Assembly: GCA_017537965.1 (NCBI GenBank)
Contig: JAFYJV010000018.1
Coordinates: 310,001-374,000 of the forward strand
Source: Bacteroidales bacterium
GTDB taxonomy: Bacteria > Bacteroidota > Bacteroidia > Bacteroidales > F082
Reading direction: 5' to 3'
DNA: 64,000 nucleotides
Part shown: positions 1 to 9,315 of the stretch, in pieces
How the letters are laid out: each line of letters starts with the position of its first letter
Position numbering within the stretch: position 1 is the first letter of the stretch
The notes under the pieces: generated by a model
The model's input: the letters and a program-made list of their open reading frames with translations, nothing else
What the model was told of the DNA's origin: nothing
Database searches by the model: none
Program-made: the position numbers and the translations under genes

Positions 1-273
1 GCAGAAAGGACATTGTGCCGACACGTCGTCGCCGGTTGCCATGGTCTGTGCGCCGCAGCTCGGACATGAAAAGTTCTTTACCTTGGCGAAATCTTGCAGC
101 ACGACCTCTTGCCGCATGCGTTTCCATCGGCGGTATTCGGCTTTTTTGTCGGCATTGCTTGCTTCGGCGCCGCAATGGGAGCAGCAGTATTTTTGTTTGC
201 TGATGTCATAGTATTGGTCGCCGCCGCAGTACTCGCAACGGATCACCAGAGGGTTGTTGATAGTGGTTTCCAT
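1..273 (-). CDS. Zinc-ribbon protein, N-terminal part (cut by window edge)
   Basis: Reading the minus strand from the ATG at 273 gives an open frame of 91 residues that runs off the window start. It begins METTINNPLVIRCEYCGG and contains three CxxC knuckles: C-E-Y-C near residue 13, C-C-S-H-C near 30, and C-P-S-C near 66, with a further C-P-F-C at the edge. These pair into two or more zinc ribbons, like those at the front of many Bacteroidota membrane or helicase-like proteins. The catalytic or membrane part, if any, lies outside the window, so the function is unknown. It follows the M20 gene on the same strand after 15 bases and is probably in its operon. Confidence 0.7.
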   Translation of the reverse strand, partial: METTINNPLVIRCEYCGGDQYYDISKQKYCCSHCGAEASNADKKAEYRRWKRMRQEVVLQDFAKVKNFSCPSCGAQTMATGDDVSAQCPFC

Positions 274-288
274 ATTCACTTTTATCTA

Positions 289-1419
289 TTAACTTTTGAT
301 CTCTTGTCTGATAATTTCCCAAAACATGCACATTCCTGTTTCGAGGATGTCATCGGGGAAGTCGAACTCGGGATTGTGCAAGGCGGGTTGCTCCAAGCCT
401 GAGCCGAGACCGAAGAAACCTACTGGGCAGATGCTGCCCAACCTTCCAAAATCCTCCGACCAGCGGAAGGGCTCATTCAAATGAGCGACCTTCAGTTCCA
501 GGTTTTGTGCTGCTTGCTCAATGTTATGAACACAAGTTGTGTCGCTGTTGGTGGCGGCGAAGGCCTCGTGTTCCGAGAAGCTGAACTCGAAGAGGTGGTC
601 TTTGGCCTTGGCACGGCAGAACTCGATGACCTGCGAGGCCATTAGCTCCAGATTGTGGTCATCATAGCTGCGCAAGGTGAGCCAGATCTCGGCGTGGCCT
701 GGGGCCACGCCGAAAGTCTCCTCGCCCAAGATGGCATGGGTGATGACGAAAGTGGTCAAAGGCTTCACGGCCTGAAGCTGCTCGCGTTTCTTTTCTAAAT
801 TGTGGATGAGCAAAGCCAGCAGTTCTGAAGGGCTGTGACCGGTTTCGGGCTGTGAAGCATGGGCGGTGCGACCATCGAAGCATAGCTTCAAGCCAAAAGA
901 TGCCGCCGCAAAACAGCCTTCGCGCACTACGACTTGGCCTTTTTCAAAGCCAGGCAGGTTGTGCAATCCGTAGGCCACATCGGGCTTGATTTTTTCAAAT
1001 AGCGGATCTTCTATGATGGCCTTCGCGCCTTGTCCCGTCTCCTCTGCAGGTTGGAAGAGCAGCACCACCTCGCCTTGGTCGGGACGCTGTTCCCCAAGCC
1101 ATTGTGCCAATCCGCAGAGGATGGTGGCGTGCCCGTCGTGACCGCATTTGTGCGACACGCCTGGGTTTTGCGAGCGATAGGTGAGGTCGTTCGGCTCAGG
1201 GATGTGAAGTGCGTCAATATCGCCCCGGATCAGAATTCGTTTGCCTGGCTTTGCACCTTTATATAATGCCGCCAAGCCGTAGCCCCCAATCTTCTCGATC
1301 AGCAGATCGGGCTGGGTCTGTTTCACCCATTCATTCAAGATCTTGTTAGTCAGAGCTTCCCTTCCTGACAGCTCGGGATGCGCATGAAGGATATGCCGAA
1401 GTTCGATGAGGTTTTGCAT
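289..1419 (-). CDS. M20-family amidohydrolase / N-acyl-amino-acid hydrolase
   Basis: A 376-residue cytosolic metallohydrolase of the M20D type, which removes acyl groups from amino acids or short amides. Visible motifs, counted from the chosen start, are GDIDALH (66-72), HKCGHDGH (90-97, with the Cys-His metal and catalytic region), EETGQGA (126-132, with the general-base glutamates) and GLHN (151-154). A longer frame opens at a GTG at 1452, but those 11 residues are unlike the family and lie in T-rich repeat DNA, so the ATG at 1419, giving MQNLIELRHILHAHPELSG, is preferred. The gene is divergent from manA. Exact substrate cannot be read from sequence: hippurate, indole-acetyl-amino acids and other N-acyl amino acids are all possible. 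Confidence 0.88.
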   Translation of the reverse strand: MQNLIELRHILHAHPELSGREALTNKILNEWVKQTQPDLLIEKIGGYGLAALYKGAKPGKRILIRGDIDALHIPEPNDLTYRSQNPGVSHKCGHDGHATILCGLAQWLGEQRPDQGEVVLLFQPAEETGQGAKAIIEDPLFEKIKPDVAYGLHNLPGFEKGQVVVREGCFAAASFGLKLCFDGRTAHASQPETGHSPSELLALLIHNLEKKREQLQAVKPLTTFVITHAILGEETFGVAPGHAEIWLTLRSYDDHNLELMASQVIEFCRAKAKDHLFEFSFSEHEAFAATNSDTTCVHNIEQAAQNLELKVAHLNEPFRWSEDFGRLGSICPVGFFGLGSGLEQPALHNPEFDFPDDILETGMCMFWEIIRQEIKS

Positions 1420-1451
1420 GGTGGAATCAGCTTGTTTTGCAAAGGTAATCA

Positions 1452-1486
1452 CTTTTCACTTTTCACTCTTTACTTTTCGCTTTTTT
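1452..1486. repeat. Heptamer array A (five units)
   Basis: Five head-to-tail 7-base units of the type CTTTTCA are visible on the plus strand with period 7. The array fills the space immediately upstream of the manA -7 box and lies upstream of the M20 start on the other strand, where it is purine-rich. Confidence 0.75.
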
Positions 1487-1488
1487 CT

Positions 1489-1496
1489 TATCTTTG
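1489..1496 (+). promoter_or_regulatory. Probable -7 box of manA promoter
   Basis: TATCTTTG matches the Bacteroidota TAnnTTTG -7 element. It sits 23 bases before the manA ATG, leaving a short leader. No convincing -33 TTTG is seen because that area is the T-rich heptamer array. Confidence 0.55.
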
Positions 1497-1519
1497 CCAC
1501 GCAAAAACTACGAGCATCC

Positions 1520-2506
1520 ATGTCAACCATACTTTACCCGCTGAAATTCAAGCCCATCTTCAAAGACAAGATCTGGGGCGGCCGCAAGATTAAAGAAGTT
1601 GTCGGCCTTGACTACGGCCAATTGCCGAATTGTGGCGAGGCTTGGCTGCTCTCGGGACTCTGGGAGGAACAAAGTGTCGTGGCCAATGGCGACTTTGAGG
1701 GCGACGAGATCAACGATCTGGTTGAGACTTTCATGGGCGACCTCGTGGGCGAAGGGGTGTTCGACAAATACGGCGAGCAGTTTCCGCTGCTCATAAAGAT
1801 CATTGACGCCAACGACTGGCTCTCGGTGCAGGTGCATCCCGATGATGAGCTGGCCGAGAAACGCGAGATTGGCAACGGCAAGACAGAGATGTGGTATGTG
1901 ATGCAGGCGGAACAAGATGCTGAACTGGTAACGGGTTTCAACTGCGAGATGAGCCGGATGAAGTACATCAGGATTCTCAAGGACAATGCGATAGAGTCGG
2001 TGCTGAATCACGAGAAAGTACAACAAGGTGATGTGTTCTACATCCCTGCGGGACGCATCCATGCACTTGGCCCGGGCATCATGGTGGCGGAGATCCAGCA
2101 AACCAGCGACGTCACTTATCGTATCTATGACTGGGACCGTATTGACCTCGCTGGAATGCGTCGCGAGTTGCACATCCCCCAATCGCTCGATGCCGTTGAT
2201 TTTGCTCCCGTTGAGAACTACAAAACACCCTACGAGCCCGTTCTCAACAAGACCGTTTCCGTGTTGGATTCACCCTATTTCACTACCAACATGTTGTATC
2301 TCAATGGTGAGATGGCAAAGGACTATTCGGAGCTTGATTCTTTTGTTATTTTGTTCCCCGTGGAAGGAAAGTTTTCGCTGGAATGGGAAAATGGCTCGGT
2401 ATTTGTAAATACGGGTGAGGTCGTTTTGATACCCAATGTTGTCGAGAAGGTGAACATCAAGACGCAAGGCGACTGCAAACTTCTTGAAATATATAATGAT
2501 ATATAA
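1520..2506 (+). CDS. manA: Mannose-6-phosphate isomerase, class I
   Basis: Interconverts mannose-6-phosphate and fructose-6-phosphate, feeding mannose into glycolysis or making precursors for GDP-mannose and GDP-fucose glycans. The 328-residue cupin protein starts MSTILYPLKFKPIFKDKIWGG, typical of the short Bacteroidota and Gram-positive form. Metal ligands are visible in QVHPDD (104-109), KTEMWY (121-126) and the IPAGRIHALGPG segment near residue 180. The frame is open upstream to 1406 but those 38 residues overlap repeat and promoter DNA, so the ATG at 1520, 24 bases after a TATCTTTG box, is chosen. It is followed after 13 bases by the thioredoxin gene. Confidence 0.93.
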   Translation: MSTILYPLKFKPIFKDKIWGGRKIKEVVGLDYGQLPNCGEAWLLSGLWEEQSVVANGDFEGDEINDLVETFMGDLVGEGVFDKYGEQFPLLIKIIDANDWLSVQVHPDDELAEKREIGNGKTEMWYVMQAEQDAELVTGFNCEMSRMKYIRILKDNAIESVLNHEKVQQGDVFYIPAGRIHALGPGIMVAEIQQTSDVTYRIYDWDRIDLAGMRRELHIPQSLDAVDFAPVENYKTPYEPVLNKTVSVLDSPYFTTNMLYLNGEMAKDYSELDSFVILFPVEGKFSLEWENGSVFVNTGEVVLIPNVVEKVNIKTQGDCKLLEIYNDI

Positions 2507-2519
2507 TATTTAAAACATA

Positions 2520-3023
2520 ATGAAAACCATGAAAAAGCTATTTGTTCTCTTATTCGCTGTGCTGATGATCTCTGGTGTTCAAGCCCAGCAGAAGTCTGAT
2601 CTTCCCAATGTCACCATCAAGAACCTGCAAGGCAAGGATGTGAATATCGCCAAGCTGTCGAATAACGGCAAGCCTTTCGTGATGACTTTCTGGGCTACCT
2701 GGTGCGGCCCCTGCATCAAGGAACACAACGCCTTGGACGAGGTCTATTCCGATTGGCAGGACGAAACGGGCGTGAAGATCTACTCTGTCTCCATCGACGA
2801 CTCGCGTTCCACCGCCAAAGTGAAGCCTTTCGTGGAAGGCAAGGGCTGGGATTTTGAGGTGCTGCTGGATGTCAACAAGGACTTGGCACGCGCAATGAAT
2901 GTGAGCAACCCACCCTACACCTTCCTGTTTGACGGCAAGGGCAAAATGGTATATCAACATTCGGGCTATTTTGAAGGAGCCGAGAACGACCTTTATGAGG
3001 AAATCTTAAAACTTAAGAAGTAA
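2520..3023 (+). CDS. TlpA/ResA-like periplasmic thioredoxin-fold protein
   Basis: A 167-residue exported disulfide oxidoreductase. It has a signal peptide (residues 1-22, ending VQA), a redoxin domain, an active-site W-C-G-P-C (61-65) and a cis-proline loop N-P-P-Y-T late in the chain. Proteins of this class reduce or isomerise disulfides in the periplasm, often for cytochrome maturation or envelope protein folding; the partner is not evident here. The last codons and the TAA stop fall inside heptamer array B, which also forms the spacer to the next gene. The gene probably shares a transcript with manA and the DUF6029-like gene. Confidence 0.88.
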   Translation: MKTMKKLFVLLFAVLMISGVQAQQKSDLPNVTIKNLQGKDVNIAKLSNNGKPFVMTFWATWCGPCIKEHNALDEVYSDWQDETGVKIYSVSIDDSRSTAKVKPFVEGKGWDFEVLLDVNKDLARAMNVSNPPYTFLFDGKGKMVYQHSGYFEGAENDLYEEILKLKK

Positions 3024-3047
3024 GAAGTCAGAAGACAGAAGTAAGAA
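3013..3047 (+). repeat. Heptamer array B (five units)
   Basis: Five period-7 units of the form GTAAGAA or GACAGAA run from inside the last codons of the thioredoxin gene to 4 bases before the next ATG (3052). The array is nearly the same as array M at 63581-63615. It encodes the final L-K-K and stop of the upstream gene. Confidence 0.8.
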
Positions 3048-3051
3048 TATT

Positions 3052-4782
3052 ATGAGAAGAGTAATCCTCCCACTATTGATATTGGGCACGCTGTCATTGC
3101 ATGCCCAATCTTTTATTGATAACGCCCAGGTGAACGGCAGTTTCCAAACGGATGCACAATACTATCGCTTGGACCAAGGAATCGACATCACCGACCTTAA
3201 TGGCAAAAAACTTGGCGTCAATGGTTTTGGAAAAATCGGTTATTCCTATGGCGACTTCTCGGCGGGTCTTCGTTTTGAGGCGTTTCTGCCCGAGTTGAAT
3301 GGATTCCGCAACGAGTTGAACGGCGTGGGTATCGCCAACTTTTTCGCCACCTACGACAACGGCTTCATCGGCGTCACCGTGGGCGACATTTACGACCAGT
3401 TCGGTAGTGGTTTGGTGTTTCGCACCTACGAGGAATGGTCGCTTGGCATGGACAACGCCTTGCGTGGTGTGCGCACCATCATCCGTCCTGCTCCTGGAGT
3501 CACTTTGAAAGGAGTCTATGGTCGGCAGCGCTATTACTGGGCACCTTACAACGAACGCGACTTTTCCAGTGATGACTATCGCGGCATAGTTCGCGGTGTG
3601 GATGCCGATTGGGATCTCAACCAAAGCCTTTCATCCATGAGCGAATCCGATCTCAAAATGAGTCTCGGTGGCAGCTTTGTGAGCAAGAAACAATACGACC
3701 AAAGCACGTTCTATAACATCCCCCTGAACGTGAGCGCTGCGGCGGGACGAATCAATTTGGGCTACGGACGCTTTGGCTTCAGCACGGAATATGCCTACAA
3801 GATCAACGACCCGTCGTTCATCAACAACTTCATCTACAAGGAAGGCCAGTCGCTGCTCTCGTCCTTGTCCTATTCACAGAAAGGCTTGGGCGTGGTGTTG
3901 CAGCTGAAACGCACCGACAACATGAGTTTCAAGTCGATGTACACGGGCAAGCAAAACGACCTGGACATCAACTTCATCCCTCCGATCAATTACACCCATA
4001 CGCATAGCTTGCCGTCGATGTACACCTATTCCACTCAGCCCAATGGCGAGATGGCAGCGCAGTTCCAGGTCAATTACACCATTCCGAAAGGCACCGCCCT
4101 TGGCGGAAAATATGGCACCAAGCTTGCCTTGAACTTTAGCCAGGTGAACGACATCGTGCGCGACTCCATCCTGTTCTGTGGCGAGATGGTTTTGGGCCAA
4201 AGCGGCACCAAAGGCTATACTTCGCCCTTCTTTGCCGTCAGCGATCACCGTTTCTTCCGCGACATCAACTTGGAGGTTGACAAGAAGATCAGCAAGGACT
4301 GGCATGTCACAGCACAATACATCAACCTGTATTATGACATCGCCACGATAGAAGGCCATGTCGGGGCTCCCGTCGTGAAAGCCAACATCGGTTTTTTGGA
4401 TGTGACCTACAAGATCGACAAACGACAGAGTCTGCGCTTTGAGGTGCAAGGCCTTTGGGAGAATGAGGTACATGACGGCTATGTGTATGAAGAAAGCGAC
4501 AAGAAAGACTACCAGAAGCGTGGCCATTGGGCAGCGGGTCTGCTGGAATACACCATCACGCCACACTGGTCGTTCTCCATTGCCGACAAATGGAACTATG
4601 GCAATCCGGTCCCCGAGTTCCGCGACCATTATTTCACTGGCACGGTGAGTTATCTTCATGATGCCACCCGTGTCATGTTGAGCGCAGGTCGTCAAAGCGA
4701 AGGCGTGGTCTGTGTCGGCGGCGTGTGCCGTACCGTGCCTGCTTCATCGGGTGTTTCATTGACCGTTTCGACAAGTTTTTAA
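3052..4782 (+). CDS. DUF6029-like outer-membrane protein
   Basis: A 576-residue protein with a clear signal peptide (MRRVILPLLILGTLSLHAQ). The rest is rich in alternating aromatic and polar beta-strands, such as the stretch around GVTVGDIYDQFGSG, and ends in an aromatic residue (TSF). Both features are expected of an outer-membrane beta-barrel. The pattern resembles the Bacteroidota DUF6029 family, whose biochemical role is unknown. It lies between a periplasmic thioredoxin and an Omp28 lipoprotein, so an envelope cluster is likely. The family name is from memory and the barrel call is inference. Confidence 0.7.
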   Translation: MRRVILPLLILGTLSLHAQSFIDNAQVNGSFQTDAQYYRLDQGIDITDLNGKKLGVNGFGKIGYSYGDFSAGLRFEAFLPELNGFRNELNGVGIANFFATYDNGFIGVTVGDIYDQFGSGLVFRTYEEWSLGMDNALRGVRTIIRPAPGVTLKGVYGRQRYYWAPYNERDFSSDDYRGIVRGVDADWDLNQSLSSMSESDLKMSLGGSFVSKKQYDQSTFYNIPLNVSAAAGRINLGYGRFGFSTEYAYKINDPSFINNFIYKEGQSLLSSLSYSQKGLGVVLQLKRTDNMSFKSMYTGKQNDLDINFIPPINYTHTHSLPSMYTYSTQPNGEMAAQFQVNYTIPKGTALGGKYGTKLALNFSQVNDIVRDSILFCGEMVLGQSGTKGYTSPFFAVSDHRFFRDINLEVDKKISKDWHVTAQYINLYYDIATIEGHVGAPVVKANIGFLDVTYKIDKRQSLRFEVQGLWENEVHDGYVYEESDKKDYQKRGHWAAGLLEYTITPHWSFSIADKWNYGNPVPEFRDHYFTGTVSYLHDATRVMLSAGRQSEGVVCVGGVCRTVPASSGVSLTVSTSF

Positions 4783-4811
4783 TGAATTTGTAATCAATCA
4801 TTTAGATCATT

Positions 4812-6149
4812 ATGAAAGGAATAATTAGAATAGGTTCTGTCCTCTTGTCCATCTTGTTTCTTGTTTGCGCATGCGATATCGAAGAAGAGCCCTATATCCA
4901 GGGTGCCGAAAACGAGAAGGCGATTCTTCAGTTTGATGTGGACGACATCATAGGAGTCATCGACGAGGCCGCCAAGACGGTGACGTTGACTTTCCCTGAT
5001 GGGACAGACGTGAGTCATCTGAGGCCTACCGTCAAAGTGTCGCAATATGCCACCGTGGATCCCGCTTCAGGGGTAGAACAGGATTTTAGCGAGCCGGTGT
5101 GTTACACTGTCACGGCTTTCAATGGCACCACTGCGGAATACATGGTCTCGGCCATTGTGTTCGATGCAGAAAACGAGAAAAGCATCCTGTCTTTTAGAAT
5201 TGATGCGCTTGACTGTGAGGGTGTTATTGACGAAACAGGCAAGATGGTTGCTTTGAATCTTCCCGTTGGAACGGATGTCACGCAGCTGGTTCCGACGATC
5301 GTGGTGTCGGAAGGCGCCACGGTGGATCCCGCTTCTGGTGTGGCACAAGATTTCAACAATCCTGTGATCTACACTGTCACTGCGTTAAATGGATCCACAG
5401 CGGAATATACCGTGACTGCCTTGGTGCAGGAAGAACCCATTGTGGCCACGGGGAAGACCGTTCTCATCAAGGACTTCACAGGGGTTCGTTGCAGCAACTG
5501 CCCATCGGCGGCAGAATATGCCCATAACCTGCAACACCAGTTGAGCGAGGACCATATCTTTATCTTGGGTGTCCATGCTGGTTCACTGGCACAACCGGTG
5601 GGTCAGTTCCCTGACTTTACTACTCCCGAAGGTACCGCTTGGTATGCCAACCAAAGCATCAACCCGTTGTTTAACGTGGATTATGTGAGCTTGGATGGAG
5701 GTCATGCCTTGTATTCTGATGAGCTTGACGTGCCTGTGGCCGCTGCCTTGGATGAAAACCAGACCTTTGAGATCCGTATCTCCGATACCTACAATGAGTC
5801 AACCCGTCAATTGGACGTGGCTGCTGTGGCCATGGCCGTCACTGACGTGGAAGGAGATTTCCATGTCACCGCTTGTCTGGTCGAAGACAACATCGTGGGC
5901 ATGCAGCTTACGTTGGGGGGCTTGAATCAGGAATATGTGTTCCGTAACGTGTTTCGCGGCACGCTGAACGGTGCGGAGGGTCAGGCGTTCTTGAACGGGC
6001 AGGCTGGAGAAGGTGAGCTTTTCCACTTCAACTTCAGCACCGAGTTGAATCCCGATTTCAATGCCGATGAATGCTATCTGATGGTCTATGTCTCCGACAA
6101 TAGCCAAGGGGGCAAGATCCTTCAAACAGCGATGAAAAAGATCAAATAA
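4812..6149 (+). CDS. Omp28-like outer-membrane lipoprotein with duplicated DUF5018-like domains
   Basis: A 445-residue lipoprotein. The signal ends in a lipobox L-V-C-A-C with the acylated Cys at about residue 20. Two tandem beta-sandwich repeats follow (about 33-115 and 117-205), each with a T-V-D-P-A-S-G-V core and ending in a Y-T-V-T-A-like strand; they resemble DUF5018-type modules. The remainder (about 210-445) is the Omp28 domain, opening with IKDFTGVRCSNC, which includes a thioredoxin-like C-S-N-C. Omp28 is an abundant surface protein of Porphyromonas with an adhesin or fibrin-binding reputation; its function here is unproven. The stop overlaps the end of convergent trmO by 8 bases. 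Confidence 0.83.
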   Translation: MKGIIRIGSVLLSILFLVCACDIEEEPYIQGAENEKAILQFDVDDIIGVIDEAAKTVTLTFPDGTDVSHLRPTVKVSQYATVDPASGVEQDFSEPVCYTVTAFNGTTAEYMVSAIVFDAENEKSILSFRIDALDCEGVIDETGKMVALNLPVGTDVTQLVPTIVVSEGATVDPASGVAQDFNNPVIYTVTALNGSTAEYTVTALVQEEPIVATGKTVLIKDFTGVRCSNCPSAAEYAHNLQHQLSEDHIFILGVHAGSLAQPVGQFPDFTTPEGTAWYANQSINPLFNVDYVSLDGGHALYSDELDVPVAAALDENQTFEIRISDTYNESTRQLDVAAVAMAVTDVEGDFHVTACLVEDNIVGMQLTLGGLNQEYVFRNVFRGTLNGAEGQAFLNGQAGEGELFHFNFSTELNPDFNADECYLMVYVSDNSQGGKILQTAMKKIK

Positions 6150-6828
6150 CTAAACGTATTTCCAAGACGGTAAGATGCTTTTGCTCCACCTTGAATCTCA
6201 CTTCGAGGTGTGCGAAGGCCATGCCATAGACTCGTTCGGGGTCGTCTTGGTATTGTGGTCTTGGATCATGTTCCAAGATGGCAATCAGGCTCTCGCGCTG
6301 TGTCTCGGGGACTTTTTCAAGACATTCTTCGGGGAATTCTACATCCAGCAGGTATTCGGCTGGTTTTGAGGCAAATCCGCTGATGGCGTCGGGGTGGCTA
6401 TCGGTGTAGGCGATGTAGGGCTTGATGTCGTAGATGGGCGTGCCATCCATGAGATCGGCACCGCTGACGTGCAACACGGAACCAAGCTTGGAATCCATTT
6501 CAATGCCTTCCAGCTTCACCGAGGAGAGTCCTATCGGGTTGGGCCGGAAGGGTGACCTTGTGGCGAATACGCCCTTGCGTGTGTTGCCTCCCAACCGTGG
6601 CGGTCGTACTGTGGCCGACCAGGTGTCATGCTTGGCCTCCGAGAACTCCCAAATCAGCCAAAGATGCGAGAATTCCTCCAAGCCTCGGATGGCTTCGGGG
6701 TTGCGGAACTCAGGCTCAAAGACGATAGTGCCCTGGAGCGTCTCGACAATGCCGCTCTGCCTTGGAATCCCAAACTTCGTCGGGAACTCGGTATGGATGT
6801 GCGCAATTGCTTTCATGTCGGCATTCAA
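6142..6828 (-). CDS. trmO: tRNA t6A37 N6-methyltransferase TrmO
   Basis: SAM-dependent enzyme that adds the N6-methyl group to t6A at position 37 of tRNA-Thr, in the cytosol. The 228-residue protein has the family's beta-barrel core with HLWLIWEF (residues about 53-60), P-P-R-L-G-G-N, and the signature T-R-S-P-F-R-P-N-P-I-G-L near residue 92, plus the usual C-terminal extension. The ATG at 6828 sits 4 bases after an AGGAG provided by the end of lysC, and a second ATG four codons on is possible. It follows lysC after 4 bases and so is probably translated from the lysC message. Confidence 0.93.
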   Translation of the reverse strand: MNADMKAIAHIHTEFPTKFGIPRQSGIVETLQGTIVFEPEFRNPEAIRGLEEFSHLWLIWEFSEAKHDTWSATVRPPRLGGNTRKGVFATRSPFRPNPIGLSSVKLEGIEMDSKLGSVLHVSGADLMDGTPIYDIKPYIAYTDSHPDAISGFASKPAEYLLDVEFPEECLEKVPETQRESLIAILEHDPRPQYQDDPERVYGMAFAHLEVRFKVEQKHLTVLEIRLVI

Positions 6829-6849
6829 CTCCTCACTCCTCGCTCCTCA
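6829..6849 (-). repeat. Heptamer array C (three units) at lysC-trmO junction
   Basis: Three period-7 units TGAGGAG or CGAGGAG on the minus strand encode the last residues (R-S-E-E) and stop of LysC and also supply the AGGAG ribosome-binding sequence of trmO. Confidence 0.7.
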
Positions 6850-8122
6850 CCACATATTGTAGTGTGCTTCTGCTGCTCTGCTTCAGATACACTTTCTTTC
6901 CTTCAAGGAACTTGTCGCCCAAGGTGTAGGCGTTGTCGTAATGTCGGATGGTAAACAAAGTCAAGCCTTGGTTGTATTTCACCTGGAAGGTCTCGCGGAG
7001 CGATCCGACGAGGCCTTTTAGTTTGCGCTCGTCGTGGTCGAAGCAGAACGAGAGCATCAAAGCGGAGGTCTGGATCACGTTGGCATGGATGCCCCATTCG
7101 TCGCAGGCACCGAAGATGAGCTGCAGGTTGTGCTCATTCATGAACGAATAGTCGCGAGGCGAGATGGAGACTAGCGTCTGGTCGTCCTTGACGATATAAG
7201 AAGGGACTTTCTCGATGTTACGATCGGGTTTGCCGTCGATGATGGAGGGCGTGTGTTCGGGATGGAGAAACGACTGCACCTTGAGCGTGATGTTCTTGTT
7301 TTGTAGTGGCTTGATGGTCTTGGGGTGGATGATAGAGGCCCCGTAGAAGGCCAGCTCGATGGCTTCGGAGTAGGTGATGTGTGGCAGTTGGACTGTCTCC
7401 TCGAAGCGTTTCGGGTCGGCGTTGAGCAGTCCGTCCACGTCCTTCCAGATGGTGACTTCATCAGCATCAAGGCAATTGGCGAAGATGGCCGCTGTGTAGT
7501 CGGAGCCTTCGCGGCCCAGGGTGACGTTGTGCTTGCCATCGACGGTGGCCCCGATGAAGCCCTGGGTGATGCACACGATGCCGTGGATGTGCTCGTCGTT
7601 GAGCTTGCTGATGCGCAGTCGGGTCTCGTCCCAGTCAGGCGAAGCAGCACGGAAACGGTCGTCAGTGAGCACGTATTTGCGGGCATCGAGCCAACGGCAA
7701 GGCACATCGCAGTGGTTCAGGTATTCTTGGATGATGGTGGTGGAGATGAGTTCGCCGTAGCTCACCGTCTGGTCGTATTGGTAGTCGTATGGCTGGTCGG
7801 TGTTTTGCAGCTTCTCCCAAAGTTCAATGAACAGTTCTGACACGGATTCAATCACTGGATGTTCATGGTTTTGGTCGAACAAATCCAAGATGATTTTTTC
7901 GTGATAGGACATTACCTCATTGAGTGCGTCAATACCCAATTCCCCGTTGTGTTCGCGGAAGTCCTTGAGCGCTTTCTCCAGCATATTGGTGGTCTTGCCC
8001 ATGGCCGACACCACGAGAAAGATGTCCTCATCCTTGTGTTCCGCCACGATATTTTTGAGATTACGGACGGCGTCGGCATCTTTTACTGATGCACCTCCGA
8101 ATTTATAGATTTTCTTGATCAT
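6833..8122 (-). CDS. lysC: Aspartate kinase (monofunctional)
   Basis: Phosphorylates aspartate, the first step to lysine/diaminopimelate, threonine and methionine. The 429-residue protein starts MIKKIYKFGGASV, with the K-F-G-G substrate/ATP motif at residues 6-9. It has L-G-R-E-G-S-D-Y-T-A in the amino-acid-kinase fold near residue 200, and a C-terminal ACT-type regulatory region (about residues 290-420) beginning near VSISPRDYSFMNEH. The ATG at 8122 is chosen over an upstream in-frame TTG at 8131. No homoserine dehydrogenase domain is fused. A minus-strand TAATTTTG box lies 23-30 bases upstream. The last four residues are written by heptamer array C. Confidence 0.93.
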   Translation of the reverse strand: MIKKIYKFGGASVKDADAVRNLKNIVAEHKDEDIFLVVSAMGKTTNMLEKALKDFREHNGELGIDALNEVMSYHEKIILDLFDQNHEHPVIESVSELFIELWEKLQNTDQPYDYQYDQTVSYGELISTTIIQEYLNHCDVPCRWLDARKYVLTDDRFRAASPDWDETRLRISKLNDEHIHGIVCITQGFIGATVDGKHNVTLGREGSDYTAAIFANCLDADEVTIWKDVDGLLNADPKRFEETVQLPHITYSEAIELAFYGASIIHPKTIKPLQNKNITLKVQSFLHPEHTPSIIDGKPDRNIEKVPSYIVKDDQTLVSISPRDYSFMNEHNLQLIFGACDEWGIHANVIQTSALMLSFCFDHDERKLKGLVGSLRETFQVKYNQGLTLFTIRHYDNAYTLGDKFLEGKKVYLKQSSRSTLQYVVRSEE

Positions 8123-8144
8123 TTGATGCAAACGTTTTCAAGTG

Positions 8145-8152
8145 CAAAATTA
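8145..8152 (-). promoter_or_regulatory. Probable -7 box of lysC promoter
   Basis: TAATTTTG on the minus strand fits TAnnTTTG and lies 23 bases before the lysC ATG. It faces an identical box for moxR on the other strand. Confidence 0.6.
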
Positions 8153-8205
8153 TGAATAAAGACAATAAAATTATTAAATAGGAGTTATTTTTCCTGACAA
8201 AACCC

Positions 8206-8213
8206 TAATTTTG
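8206..8213 (+). promoter_or_regulatory. Probable -7 box of moxR/Bat operon promoter
   Basis: TAATTTTG on the plus strand fits TAnnTTTG, 71 bases before the moxR ATG. The leader it would give contains the CAACTCAACA repeat. Confidence 0.55.
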
Positions 8214-8240
8214 CATACTTTTTGACGGGCGGGTCTCCAC

Positions 8241-8280
8241 CTGAACAACTCAACAAAAAAACAAATCAACAACTCAACAT
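8241..8280 (+). repeat. AACAACTCAACA-type leader repeat before moxR
   Basis: Two copies of AACAACTCAACA separated by an A-rich stretch fill the leader up to 4 bases before the ATG. A close relative precedes coaD at 49701-49735. G is almost absent from the sense strand, so there is no Shine-Dalgarno sequence. Confidence 0.65.
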
Positions 8281-8283
8281 AAA

Positions 8284-9276
<993 letters not shown>

Positions 9277-9281
9277 TTGTA

Positions 9282-9302
9282 GGGGCGCACCGCGTGCGTC
9301 CT
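9282..9302. repeat. Short hairpin in moxR-DUF58 gap, REP-like
   Basis: GGGCGCAC and GTGCGTCC pair over 8 bases (one G-U) around a CGC loop between moxR and the DUF58 gene. The context GTAGGGGCG resembles a dispersed extragenic palindrome. There is no T-tract, so it is unlikely to be a terminator and the operon probably continues through it. Confidence 0.45.
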
Positions 9303-9315
9303 CCGTTGAGAAACA

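Noticed and set aside
1406-1519. N-terminal extension of ManA (38 residues)
   Set aside because: It would be translated from promoter and repeat DNA and is absent from the family's usual start.
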